Shown here: positions 1 to 9,232 of the stretch, one piece after another
Layout: every line of letters begins with the position of its first letter
How positions within the stretch are numbered: the first letter of the stretch is position 1
Source: Flavobacterium sp.
GTDB lineage: Bacteria > Bacteroidota > Bacteroidia > Flavobacteriales > Flavobacteriaceae
Direction: 5' to 3'
Assembly (NCBI GenBank): GCA_012270005.1
Contig: JAAXJD010000224.1
Location: forward strand, 1-45,474
DNA: 45,474 nt
The notes under the pieces: generated by a model
The model's input: the letters and a program-made list of their open reading frames with translations, nothing else
Database searches by the model: none
Told to the model about the DNA's origin: nothing
Made by a program: the position numbers and the translations under genes

Positions 1-93
1 AAGCAGCACGCTTTCGGCAGGATTGGTTTTTGGGTAGCAACCGGGTATTCAGATGGCGTTGGACTTTTGGCAACAGCCAACGGCATTTGGCAA

Positions 94-133
94 CAAAAAA
101 ATGGGGCTGCCCCTTTGCAGAGACAACCCCATT
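94..133 (-). terminator. Rho-independent terminator of the giant T9SS protein gene
   Basis: Reading leftward, a 10-bp stem (plus-strand arms 100-109 and 124-133, one G-T wobble) encloses a 14-nt loop and is followed by a T run (plus-strand A run 94-100). It lies just past the stop codon of the leftward gene that ends at 166. Confidence 0.75.
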
Positions 134-165
134 AGCTTTTTGGGAATATTAAAAAAAGTCAGCCG

Positions 166-3100
166 TTAGTACACAACACGCTTGTTAACAGTGCCTTTGT
201 TGGTAACGATTTCTACAATCAGTACCTGTTGCTCTGCCACAAGATTAGTAATTTGTGTAGTGTTGTTATTTACGGCACTGCGTGTAAGCAGTTTTCTTCC
301 GTTAATATCAAATATGTTTACGGTTTGTATTTGCAGTGTACCTGCATCTATACCTATAACACCTTTGTTGTTATACACCACCACGTTAGCCGCTGCAGCC
401 ACAGGGTTATCTGTACCAAGCGCCTGTGTAGTGTACACTACTTCAAAACGGTTTTCAAATGTACCCGCTTCTGTAGTAAAGGTATAGTTGTTTCCGGTAA
501 GCTCCCTTGTAATACCCTCAGTGTTATCTTTAAGGTATACCGTTTGACCCTGGTTAAATACGCCATCTTTACCGCCTATAGCTATGGTGTATGTACCTGC
601 CGTAGCAGCGGTGTAGCCAAGTGTAACCACATCTGTAGGGGTAAACTGTGGCCTTGCCTGTACTGCAAGGGCAGTATTAGCCGCTACCGAATACAGGTTG
701 ATGTTGTTGTTGTCTGTAAACTTACGTCCATCAAAACCAAAGTCTATACCGTTAGTAGCACCCTGCATGTAAGCCACAGCCGTTTGAGAAGCTGTACCAT
801 CCTGAGCGGTAATGTTTAGCCAAAGCCTTGAAGCCGTATCAGCACCATGCCTGAAGAACGCTGTACCTGCCGATGGCTGTACCCTACGCATGCTGTTTGT
901 AAAGGTTACTACCGGCGCAGGCTGTGTAGTAGACGCTTTTACAATAAAGCCCTGGCCCGGAGCCAGTAACCAGTCTGAAGATGAACCTGTGAAGAACGTG
1001 TCGTTGTTGCTTCCGCCGCCCTCTGCCGGGTTAGCTGTAAAGGCTGCCAGTGTAAGTGTAGCGTATGATGAGCTTGAGCTGTTGTTACGCTTCCTCCAGA
1101 AATAAAGACCTGACGAAGCATCAATCACCTGGGCATTAGCAAGCAGGAAGTCATAAATGTTTATAGGAGACGGGTAAGGGTTACCCACCGCGTTGTAGCC
1201 GTTACCCTCGGTAGAAACCGGAATGGTTACTGTACCGTTGTTTGGCTGTCCTGTAAACACCCCTTTAAATTGTATTGCAGTGGTTCCTGCATCATAACCC
1301 GTTTCTGTGCTTGTATTTGGCATACGTATAAGGTAACCTTTAGCCGCCTGGAAAGGTGTAGCAATATCGGTTACGCGCGAGTATACATCGCCGGAAGACT
1401 TATAGGTATAAAAACGTGTGTTCACCGTTTCAGGAGAAAATGCCTGAAGTCCCTGCCCTGTTACCGGAGATGACCACATGGTATAGTCATTTTTATATAG
1501 GGCACTTCCCTTTTTGTTAAACACAATGTTACCGCTGTTAGCATTAGTTACTGTAGCCGCACCCTGTAACAGTGCACCCGTATCTTTTACGGTAAGGGTA
1601 GCTGTAGCGTTTACATTTAATATGTTATTTACGCTAAGTGTAGCCCCCTCGTTTACGGTAAGTGTAGCATCTGCACCCAGGGTAAGGTTGTGGGTATAGG
1701 CCACACCGGTACTGATTACCGGGTTATTAGCTGTAGCAGTAATGGTTACATCGTCTGTAGCAGCAGGTACTACCCCACCGCACCAGTTTGTAGCCGTATT
1801 CCAGTCGTTGCTTGTTGTACCGGTCCATTCAAAACACTTACCGGCAGTACCAAATACAGTAACATCATCTATACGGAATGTACCCGATGTAGCCGAAGCC
1901 CCCGCAAGGTCAGCACGTGTAGCACCGTAAGGATAAAGCCTGAAGGTTACCGTACCACCTACGGCACTGGTAAAGTCGGCAAAATCCCATGTTAAATATG
2001 TACCTACGGTAGGCGAAGCAGGAGCCGTGTACGCAGTGTAGTTAGTGGTAGCAAAACCATCTGTACTATACCTAAGTTCCAGTTGGTTTGGTGCGCTGTT
2101 ACTTGCCTGGCGGAAGAACGAAAGCGATGTAAGGTTTAGCCTGCTGCCTGCGGCAGCGCTTACGCTGAATTCTATGTACGAAGTTTCAGATGGCGACGCC
2201 GTATTGTTAAGCGTGGTAGAGTTAAACACGTTACCGGTGCTTTGGCAGGTCATGCTGCCGTTTCTCAGTACTGCCGAACCTGTGGCGTTTGTAGCCGTAA
2301 GGGCAACGTTACCGTTTGTAGGACACGCCGATGCACCTGTAAACTGGTTAAGGTAAACACCCGGCTGTACGGTTATTACCTGCTGGGTTGTAGTACCGTT
2401 ATAGTTTTGGCTTTCGGCCTGTGCAGCAGTTATCGTTGCTGTACCTGTACCCACTACGCTAAGCGTCCATGTAGTAACACCGTTTGTCGTGCTTTGACCC
2501 ACAACAGCAACAGCATCGTTGCTGCTAAAGTACCTTACAGGATTAACCGATGATGTAGTAGAGAAAGATGTTAATGTAATTACCGGCTCCAGGGTAGATT
2601 TTACCGGGAAAGCGGCAAAGGTAATGGCCTGGTTAGCCTTAGTTATTGTACCGGTTACAGCAGGCTGTACTACCGTGTAGCGGTAAGCCTGTGCGCCCGT
2701 TAGTGTAAAGGCTGTAGTTACGGCAATGTTACTGGCAGCATTAGCATCGGCAAATGTACCGCCGCCGTTTACATGAGATACCACATCGGTACCTACTACG
2801 CCGTTTAGCGTGCCACCGGTTACAGTAGCGGTTGTAGTACCATCATACGTTTTTGTTGTTACCAAAGCATCGGTTACCGTAAGTGGCTTAGGCGCTATGG
2901 TTAGCGGTTGTACCACATCTACCGCGGCGTTGTAGTTGCTGTCTCCCGGTTGAGAGGCTGTAATGTTTACCGTACCTGTGCTCAGTACCGTTACTACGTT
3001 ACCCGAAACGGTAGCAATAGATGTATCTGAACTGGTGTACGATACCGTAAGCCCTGATGATGTAGTAGCACCCAGGTTAAAGGTACCTACGCCATAGGTT

Positions 3101-6100
3101 TGTGTAGGGATAGCATTAAAAACGATGTTTTGGCTGGCAAGGGCCGCCGAAGTAACCACCTGTGTTTGAGCTACAGACGAAGCAGCATTATAATCGCTGT
3201 TACCTGCCTGAGAAGCGGTGATTGTTGTAGAACCCACACCTGTTATGTGTACCACATTACCCGTAACGGTAGCTACCGCAGGGTTAGAGCTGGTATAAGT
3301 AATAGGGTTTATAGCCGATGTAGCCGACGTAGCGTTAAGCACAAAATCAGCATCGGTAACTTCTTTAGGATCCAGCGCGTTAAAGGTTATAAGCTGATTG
3401 CCTTTTGCTATGGTGATTACCAGCGTGCGCGAATCAGTACCGGCAGCATTGGTAGCCGAAATAGTAACGTTAAACGTACCGGCGTTAAGTGGCGTACCGC
3501 TTATAACACCTGTTTGGGTATTTATAGTTACACCTGCCGGAAGTCCTGTAGCGTTGTAGCTTTGTGGCGCGTTATCGGCAGTAATGGTGTAGTTAGCAAG
3601 GGCTACGTTAAGATCTCCCGAAAGGGTAAGCGTAGTATTAGTAATCGCAGGCACTTTAAGCGCAGGGGCAAATGCAATACCGCGGAATGCTGTATTTGTA
3701 GCCGCCGTAGCTATAGAGGTAAGCGTAATACCGCTGCCTGTAAGTGTAGCGTCGTAAGCGGTAGTATCTACCATTTTATAAATGTTAGCCGGGCTGGTAG
3801 CGTATACTTCTACGTTACCATCGTCTGTTTTGCGTGCGGTAACGCCATAGAAGCTTACCGCAGCCACAGCCACTTTACCTTGTGCGGTCCAGGTAGTACC
3901 GTTTGCAGAAGACCATTTGTAAATACCTCCGCCCGATGTACCCGAAGCCACATACAGGTTAAACTGGTTATCTGCCCTTTTTACAATTACCGATGCATAA
4001 GGGTCTATGCTACCGGTAGCTAAGAACGTAGACGAGGTAGCTGTACCTGTTGGCAAGCCTGTACCTACCGTATAAATTGCAGGAGTACCCGAAGCACTGC
4101 CCACATATAGCTGTCCGTTAAATATAGATATGGCACGTACGTTAGCTGGTGTACTGGCTACTAATGATGCAGCACCTGCACCCGGTTGTAGGGTAAAGAT
4201 ACCACCTGTACCACCTACTGTCCAGAAACGAGAACCGTCGTTACTGGCAGCACCACGTATGTTGTTACCACCGTGAGCCGAACTACCTAAAGAGGTGATT
4301 TGGAATTGCCTGTTGGCAGATATACGGCCTACAACACGGTTTACAGTTGAAGCTGAAGAACTTGCTATAGAAGCCGTACCTACAGCAGCATCATAACCTG
4401 CTATGGTAAGGTATTGCCCGTCGGCAGAAAGGTTTAGCTGACCTTCAGAAGTAGCGCTACCGCTCATTACTAGCCTGCTGCCTGACGTAGCCGATGGCAC
4501 ATCCACACTCACCGTAGCATCTCCTGTTGTTGTATATTCAGCAAGTGAAACAGGTACACTGCTGTTACTTAAAGTACCCGAGCCTGTACCTACTTTTACT
4601 ACTACCAGGTTACCCTCGCTAAAGCTGCCATCGGTCACTCTTAGCGTGCGGGCCACGCTTACCGGGTTGTAGTTGTCGCTTCCTGCCTGAGCAGCGGTTA
4701 TGGTTGTAGTACCAACACCTACAATATGGATAGTACTACCCGTTACAGTAGCCACCGCCGTGTTAGAGCTGGTATAGGTTATAGGGTTAACCGATGATGT
4801 AGGCGAAGTAGCCCCGGCTGCGAAATCAGCATCGGTAATTAGTTTATTCGGTATACTGGCAAAAGTAATCGCTTGGTCTGCCTTGGTTACTGTACCGTAA
4901 AGGGCATGCGCCACAATGTACTTGGCAGCATCTGCCCCTGTAAGGGTATAGAATGCCTCTACGTATTTGTTTACACCGGCATCAGGGCCATAGATATACG
5001 AACCGGTTACCGATACAACCGAAACCACATCTGTACCTACAACGCCGTCTAACGTTACTCCGCCAGATATGTCTATGGTACAGTTAGTAGTACCGTCATA
5101 AGGCCTGGTTTGTACAATAGCACCTGTAGCGGTTATTATTTTTGGCGAAACGGTAAATGTAGTGCTTACCTGAGGAGCCGCGTTATACGCATTGTTACCT
5201 GCCTGGTTAGCGTAAATGGTTACCTCACCTACGCCCGTAAGGGTTACGGTGTTACCCGATACTGTAGCGATTGAAGTATCTGATGATGTATAGGTTACTG
5301 TAAGACCCGATGAAGCCGTAGCACCCAGTGCAAACGGAGCATCGCCATAGGTAGCATTGGCTATAGCCGGGAAGCTGATGGTTTGGTCATCCAGGTGTGG
5401 AGACGTTACCGTGCTCTGTGCTGTAGCTATAGTAGCATTTGAGGCACCCGATGAGCTCAGGGTAATATCTCCCGAATACTGTCCGGCTGCAGCCGAAGCC
5501 GCAAGACGTACATAAATGGTAGTGGTAGCAACATTATCTGCGCCACCCACCACAAGCGGTGTTGTAGCGTTACCTACGTTAGCCGAAAAATCTGCCATGG
5601 TAGAAACCTCAAACCCTGCAGGTGGCGTTACGCTGATGCCTGCTGTAAGGTTTTGGCCAGATACTGTAAATGTAGTTGTAGATGAAGCAGTACCCTGTAC
5701 CGTAGTAAGGGCCGCTAATGTACCCGATACAATAATTGTAGGTACGCGTAGTTCAGGAACAATTTCGCCGGTACTTAGCTGCATAGCGTTACCGGTAAAG
5801 CCTGAAAATGTTATTTTAGAAAGCTGTGCCGCTGTTAAATCTGTAGCAGAAGAACCTACAAATATTTTTCCCGCTGTACCCGAGGCACCCGCAGTTCCTG
5901 TCCATCCTGTTATGGTAAGTACATTACCGTTCCATGTAACACCATTGCTTGAAGCAAAAGAAAGTGTGTGCGCAGCACCACCTAACGCTATTACTGAGTC
6001 AGCATTTAGGGCAAGCGTACCTACAGCCTGAGAAAAACCAGTACCCGTAGCCAGTGTACCACCGTTTAGCACCACATTTGTAGCCGACGAAAGCGCATTA

Positions 6101-7488
6101 GCCACGCCAAGGTTTAAGCTACCACCTGTAACAGTGGTGCTGCCTGTATAGGTATTAGCGCTGGTTAAGGTAAGTTTACCGGCTCCTGCCTTTATAACTT
6201 TACCACTACCTGCTATAACAGCAGCCAGCGTGTTTACACTGCCTGCACCAAAAGTAGTATCTGTAGACTGGTCTACGGTAAGCGTATGCCCCGAAGCCAG
6301 GTTTAGTGTTTGTGCTATAGCACCTGTAGTTGCTGTCCATGAACTTGAAAGCGAGCTTACTGTTTGTGCAGCATTGTTTAAATTTATGGTAGTAGCGTTT
6401 GTAGAAGACTGTGCAAATATTAGTGCACCCGTACCCATAGACGAGCCACTGTTTACAGTAATTACTCCGTTACCTATTGTAGTACCCCCTGTAAGGCTGT
6501 TACCCGTACCCGAAAACACCAGCGTACCTGCGGCCTGCTTTACAACAGTACCTGCGCCTGTGGCATTACCCGAAAAAATAATACGGTTTCCTGCACCCGA
6601 TGGTTCTATACGCGTATTGGCTAAAAAGTTTACGGTTCCCTGCCAGGTAGCATCTCCTGTAAAGTTGATATCTAATGCAGGTGTTGTAACCTGGTTAGGA
6701 TTAAATTCCAGTACCTGCGAAGCGCTTCCGTAAGTACCTGCCACGTTAAATCGCAGGGCACCTGCCGTGTTTATACGTACGGTACCCGTTGTAGGCAGCG
6801 ATGTTGTAGCATCTATCCTCAGCCTGCCGGTACCGGTAGAGTTTACTATAATACCTCCTGTAAAGGTATTAGCGCCAGACAAACGCAAATCGCCTGAACC
6901 ACCTGCGTTAAAGGTTAGCTGCCTGCCTGTACCCGTAATAGGACTGGAAACAACTATGTTACCCGAACCATTTACATTTACAGCGTTTGCCGTAGCATTG
7001 CCCAGCTCCAGTGCCATACCTACGGTACCCGGTGCTATTGTAATACTTTGTGCGCTACTGTTAGTAAAAATAGTGTTGGCTACACCGTTTACGGTTATAC
7101 CCTTAGGGCGGAATGTACCAGAAGCACCTGCCGTACCCGAAGAGTTGTTAATGGTTAGCGCAGCAGCACGGGCGGCAGTTATTTCTACTGCACCTACTTC
7201 CTGAACCCGTTGTCCGTTACTCTGTGTTCCTGCATTTGTGCCGTTAGCAAAGTTGATACCCACAGATGTACCTGTGGGGTTAGCCCCAAACTGTGCAATT
7301 TGCGACGCAGTTGGTACAGCGCTACCCGTCCAGTTTGAACCGGTAAGCCATGCTGAACCGGAAGAACTGGACCACAAAACCTGTGCATGCAGTGCCCCGC
7401 CGGTTAACAATAAAGCAACCGGCAAAACCACTCTTACGAGGGCTTTAAAAAGCTGTTTTAAAGAAGGTTGCGTAAAATTTTTCTTCAT
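166..7488 (-). CDS. Giant secreted T9SS substrate with autotransporter-type beta repeats, Ig/MBG-like repeats and a type A sorting domain
   Basis: This 2440-residue surface or secreted protein has an N-terminal signal peptide (about residues 1-35, ending GGALHAQ). Residues of roughly 40-550 are Gly/Thr/Asn-rich beta-strand repeats of the autotransporter-associated kind (SANTYTGSTTVTGGSLNLG). The middle carries five related Ig-like repeats of about 70 residues (near 706-776, 869-942, 1366-1442, 1459-1523, 1619-1699) with YTSSDTSIATVSGN or YTSSNTAVATVTG cores, two YDG-type segments containing YDGTT (near 780-820 and 1535-1610), and a putative Ig domain with GLPAGVTINTQTGVISGTP. A possible carbohydrate-binding-like domain follows. 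The last 80 or so residues (FDINGRKLL, ending NKRVVY) are a T9SS type A sorting domain, so export by signal peptidase and then T9SS is expected. An adhesive or matrix role is inference; no enzyme motif was seen. It is a single gene with its own terminator. Confidence 0.9.
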   Translation of the reverse strand: MKKNFTQPSLKQLFKALVRVVLPVALLLTGGALHAQVLWSSSSGSAWLTGSNWTGSAVPTASQIAQFGANPTGTSVGINFANGTNAGTQSNGQRVQEVGAVEITAARAAALTINNSSGTAGASGTFRPKGITVNGVANTIFTNSSAQSITIAPGTVGMALELGNATANAVNVNGSGNIVVSSPITGTGRQLTFNAGGSGDLRLSGANTFTGGIIVNSTGTGRLRIDATTSLPTTGTVRINTAGALRFNVAGTYGSASQVLEFNPNQVTTPALDINFTGDATWQGTVNFLANTRIEPSGAGNRIIFSGNATGAGTVVKQAAGTLVFSGTGNSLTGGTTIGNGVITVNSGSSMGTGALIFAQSSTNATTINLNNAAQTVSSLSSSWTATTGAIAQTLNLASGHTLTVDQSTDTTFGAGSVNTLAAVIAGSGKVIKAGAGKLTLTSANTYTGSTTVTGGSLNLGVANALSSATNVVLNGGTLATGTGFSQAVGTLALNADSVIALGGAAHTLSFASSNGVTWNGNVLTITGWTGTAGASGTAGKIFVGSSATDLTAAQLSKITFSGFTGNAMQLSTGEIVPELRVPTIIVSGTLAALTTVQGTASSTTTFTVSGQNLTAGISVTPPAGFEVSTMADFSANVGNATTPLVVGGADNVATTTIYVRLAASAAAGQYSGDITLSSSGASNATIATAQSTVTSPHLDDQTISFPAIANATYGDAPFALGATASSGLTVTYTSSDTSIATVSGNTVTLTGVGEVTIYANQAGNNAYNAAPQVSTTFTVSPKIITATGAIVQTRPYDGTTNCTIDISGGVTLDGVVGTDVVSVVSVTGSYIYGPDAGVNKYVEAFYTLTGADAAKYIVAHALYGTVTKADQAITFASIPNKLITDADFAAGATSPTSSVNPITYTSSNTAVATVTGSTIHIVGVGTTTITAAQAGSDNYNPVSVARTLRVTDGSFSEGNLVVVKVGTGSGTLSNSSVPVSLAEYTTTGDATVSVDVPSATSGSRLVMSGSATSEGQLNLSADGQYLTIAGYDAAVGTASIASSSASTVNRVVGRISANRQFQITSLGSSAHGGNNIRGAASNDGSRFWTVGGTGGIFTLQPGAGAASLVASTPANVRAISIFNGQLYVGSASGTPAIYTVGTGLPTGTATSSTFLATGSIDPYASVIVKRADNQFNLYVASGTSGGGIYKWSSANGTTWTAQGKVAVAAVSFYGVTARKTDDGNVEVYATSPANIYKMVDTTAYDATLTGSGITLTSIATAATNTAFRGIAFAPALKVPAITNTTLTLSGDLNVALANYTITADNAPQSYNATGLPAGVTINTQTGVISGTPLNAGTFNVTISATNAAGTDSRTLVITIAKGNQLITFNALDPKEVTDADFVLNATSATSAINPITYTSSNPAVATVTGNVVHITGVGSTTITASQAGNSDYNAASSVAQTQVVTSAALASQNIVFNAIPTQTYGVGTFNLGATTSSGLTVSYTSSDTSIATVSGNVVTVLSTGTVNITASQPGDSNYNAAVDVVQPLTIAPKPLTVTDALVTTKTYDGTTTATVTGGTLNGVVGTDVVSHVNGGGTFADANAASNIAVTTAFTLTGAQAYRYTVVQPAVTGTITKANQAITFAAFPVKSTLEPVITLTSFSTTSSVNPVRYFSSNDAVAVVGQSTTNGVTTWTLSVVGTGTATITAAQAESQNYNGTTTQQVITVQPGVYLNQFTGASACPTNGNVALTATNATGSAVLRNGSMTCQSTGNVFNSTTLNNTASPSETSYIEFSVSAAAGSRLNLTSLSFFRQASNSAPNQLELRYSTDGFATTNYTAYTAPASPTVGTYLTWDFADFTSAVGGTVTFRLYPYGATRADLAGASATSGTFRIDDVTVFGTAGKCFEWTGTTSNDWNTATNWCGGVVPAATDDVTITATANNPVISTGVAYTHNLTLGADATLTVNEGATLSVNNILNVNATATLTVKDTGALLQGAATVTNANSGNIVFNKKGSALYKNDYTMWSSPVTGQGLQAFSPETVNTRFYTYKSSGDVYSRVTDIATPFQAAKGYLIRMPNTSTETGYDAGTTAIQFKGVFTGQPNNGTVTIPVSTEGNGYNAVGNPYPSPINIYDFLLANAQVIDASSGLYFWRKRNNSSSSSYATLTLAAFTANPAEGGGSNNDTFFTGSSSDWLLAPGQGFIVKASTTQPAPVVTFTNSMRRVQPSAGTAFFRHGADTASRLWLNITAQDGTASQTAVAYMQGATNGIDFGFDGRKFTDNNNINLYSVAANTALAVQARPQFTPTDVVTLGYTAATAGTYTIAIGGKDGVFNQGQTVYLKDNTEGITRELTGNNYTFTTEAGTFENRFEVVYTTQALGTDNPVAAAANVVVYNNKGVIGIDAGTLQIQTVNIFDINGRKLLTRSAVNNNTTQITNLVAEQQVLIVEIVTNKGTVNKRVVY

Positions 7489-7704
7489 AAAGTATAAATT
7501 AATCAGTTTACTGAAATTCAGGAAACAAAGAACATCATTATTAAGGGTTTAGAGAAAAATATTACGTTACCATATTGTAAGGCAAAATTTAATTTGTAAT
7601 TAATTTCTGCCCAATGGTTAACATTAAAAAAACACGCACGAAACATTAGCAAAACAAAAACATTACAAACGGCTGAAAAGCGCTCGTTGATAAGAAAATA
7701 AAAC

Positions 7705-7724
7705 AGCCCGTAAAAAGTCGGGCT
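7705..7724 (-). terminator. Possible leftward terminator
   Basis: AGCCCG (7705-7710) and CGGGCT (7719-7724) form a 6-bp stem with an 8-nt loop. Read leftward it is followed by GTTTTATTTT. It sits downstream of the 18-codon ORF at 7747-7803 and upstream of the giant gene, so it may end a short transcript. Confidence 0.5.
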
Positions 7725-7746
7725 AGTGTAAACTATATAATTTTTA

Positions 7747-7803
7747 TTACTGTTTGATTTTTTTATCTGCTGCTGCCTTGGCTTCAACTGTTCCTTTTTT
7801 CAT
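7747..7803 (-). other. Possible 18-residue small ORF (weak)
   Basis: It would encode MKKGTVEAKAAADKKIKQ, a Lys/Ala-rich peptide, and ends 22 bases before a terminator-like hairpin. The frame stays open upstream of the ATG for only about 17 more codons. There is no clear ribosome binding site and I do not recognise the product. It could be a small protein, the tail of a decayed gene, or chance. Confidence 0.2.
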
Positions 7804-7961
7804 TTTTACAGGAATAGAGTAATAACAGTAAGGGTATAAGATGGTGGGGTTTCATAGGCGTATTGGTTTACTTGTAAATGTAACATTTTTAACCCAGCTA
7901 TGATTCCTCTTTTTAAACTTATGTTTTCCATTTTCCCGACATCTAACTCCTCTCGCATCAT

Positions 7962-7995
7962 TCTGAAATCTAAAATCTGACATCTGAAATCTAAA
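7962..7995. repeat. Short direct repeat in the tgt leader spacer
   Basis: TCTGAAATCTAAA occurs at 7962-7974 and again at 7983-7995, with the related AAAATCTGACA between them. It is one of several spacer-specific short repeats in this window. Confidence 0.7.
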
Positions 7996-7998
7996 CCG

Positions 7999-8006
7999 TA
8001 GCTTTG
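7999..8006 (+). promoter_or_regulatory. Promoter -7 element of tgt
   Basis: TAGCTTTG matches the Bacteroidota -7 consensus TAnnTTTG and lies 19 bases before the tgt ATG. No good -33 TTG was found at the usual distance. Confidence 0.6.
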
Positions 8007-8025
8007 CCTCCTGTAAAAGAGTACC

Positions 8026-9156
8026 ATGAAATTTGATTTACTTACAAAAGACCCGCAAACCAAAGCCCGTGCCGGTGAAATAACTACCGACCACGGCACT
8101 ATACAAACACCGATTTTTATGCCGGTAGGTACTGCGGGTACCGTAAAAGGCGTACACCAGCGCGAACTGAAAAACGACATAAACCCCGATATTATACTGG
8201 GCAACACCTACCACCTGTACCTGCGCCCGCAAACGGCAATACTGGAACAGGCAGGAGGCCTTCATAAATTTATGAACTGGGACCGCAATATTCTTACCGA
8301 TAGCGGCGGTTACCAGGTATACTCGCTTTCGGCTAACCGTAAGATTAAAGAAGAAGGTGTAAAGTTTAAGAGCCATATAGATGGGTCGTACCACTTCTTT
8401 TCGCCGGAAAGCGTTATGGAAATCCAGCGTACCATAGGTGCCGATATTATCATGGCATTTGATGAGTGTACGCCTTACCCGTGCGACTACCGCTACGCCA
8501 AACGCTCTATGCACATGACCCACCGCTGGCTGGATCGTTGTATAACCCACCTGGAAAAACTTCCGTTTAAGTACGGCTACAGCCAGGCGTTTTTCCCTAT
8601 TGTACAGGGTAGCACCTGTAAAGACCTGCGCCAGCAAAGTGCAGAGTATATAGCCAACGCCGGTGCCGTGGGTAATGCCATAGGCGGACTTAGCGTGGGC
8701 GAACCTGCAGAGGAAATGTACGCCATGACCGATGTGGTGTGCAGCATACTACCCGAAGACAAACCGCGTTACCTTATGGGCGTGGGTACTCCTATAAATA
8801 TTCTGGAAAACATAGCCCTGGGCGTAGATATGTTTGACTGTGTTATGCCTACCCGCAATGCCCGTAACGGTATGCTGTTTACGGCTAACGGTACCATTAA
8901 CATAAAAAACAAAAAGTGGGAAAACGACTTTAGCCCGGTAGACGAAATGGGCATAACGTTTGTAGATACCGAATACACCAAAGCCTACCTGCGCCACCTG
9001 TTTGCCGCAGACGAGTTCCTGGGTAAGCAAATTGCTACCATACACAACCTGGGCTTTTATATGTGGCTGGTGCGTGAGGCCCGTAAGCACATTATAGCGG
9101 GCGACTTCCGTGAGTGGAAGGAAATGATGGTAAAAAACATGAGCCAAAGATTATAG
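8026..9156 (+). CDS. tgt: tRNA-guanine transglycosylase (queuosine biosynthesis)
   Basis: This 376-residue enzyme exchanges guanine-34 of GUN-anticodon tRNAs for the queuosine precursor preQ1. The fold signatures are present: LTDSGGYQV with Asp92, the substrate-binding MAFDEC with Asp146, the GGLSVGE loop, and DCVMPTRNARNG with the predicted nucleophile Asp271. The usual zinc site is altered. After NDFSPVDEMG, where most bacterial enzymes carry a CxCxxC, there is no cysteine; only the fourth ligand position, the His of ATIHNLGFY (His340), is kept. The start is supported by the TAGCTTTG promoter box just upstream. It begins a rightward housekeeping run that continues with an Lpt permease, a transporter, accA and dnaB. 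Confidence 0.97.
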   Translation: MKFDLLTKDPQTKARAGEITTDHGTIQTPIFMPVGTAGTVKGVHQRELKNDINPDIILGNTYHLYLRPQTAILEQAGGLHKFMNWDRNILTDSGGYQVYSLSANRKIKEEGVKFKSHIDGSYHFFSPESVMEIQRTIGADIIMAFDECTPYPCDYRYAKRSMHMTHRWLDRCITHLEKLPFKYGYSQAFFPIVQGSTCKDLRQQSAEYIANAGAVGNAIGGLSVGEPAEEMYAMTDVVCSILPEDKPRYLMGVGTPINILENIALGVDMFDCVMPTRNARNGMLFTANGTINIKNKKWENDFSPVDEMGITFVDTEYTKAYLRHLFAADEFLGKQIATIHNLGFYMWLVREARKHIIAGDFREWKEMMVKNMSQRL

Positions 9157-9163
9157 TTTTAAA

Positions 9164-9221
9164 GGTTGTAGGTTGTCAGTTGACGGAAGCTTCCAACAAC
9201 CGACAACCGACAACCGACAAC
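9164..9221. repeat. Imperfect hairpin with three tandem CCGACAA units
   Basis: GTTGTAGGTTGTCAGTTG on the left can fold onto three 7-bp CCGACAA units (9200-9220) around a perfect palindrome GGAAGCTTCC (9185-9194). It sits between tgt and the next gene and has no T tail, so it does not look like a simple terminator. Confidence 0.6.
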
Positions 9222-9232
9222 AAATAGAATAG

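Larger units (their letters stand above)
7489..8025. other. 537-bp spacer between the giant gene and tgt
   Basis: The left part is AT-rich and is the 5' region of the leftward giant gene; I found no clear TAnnTTTG box there. A leftward terminator-like hairpin lies at 7705-7724, a possible 18-codon ORF at 7747-7803, a short direct repeat at 7962-7995 and the tgt promoter box at 7999-8006. I see no other gene. Confidence 0.6.

Noticed and set aside
1..93. Open frames running off the left edge, for example a rightward frame to about 135 and a short leftward one
   Set aside because: Too short, no recognisable protein, and the rightward frame runs through the terminator hairpin of the giant gene.
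3100..4023. A 307-codon rightward ORF, plus others at 229-819, 5516-6031 and 6230-6733
   Set aside because: All lie antisense inside the giant T9SS gene; they are Cys/Ser/Arg-rich or Val/Pro-rich mirror images of its repetitive codons and have no start signals.
7518..7787. 89-codon leftward ORF upstream of the giant gene
   Set aside because: AT-rich, Phe/Asn-rich composition typical of non-coding DNA, and it spans the hairpin at 7705-7724.
7806..8207. 133-codon leftward ORF
   Set aside because: It covers the tgt promoter and start on the opposite strand, and most of it is the mirror image of the spacer repeat and the tgt N-terminus.
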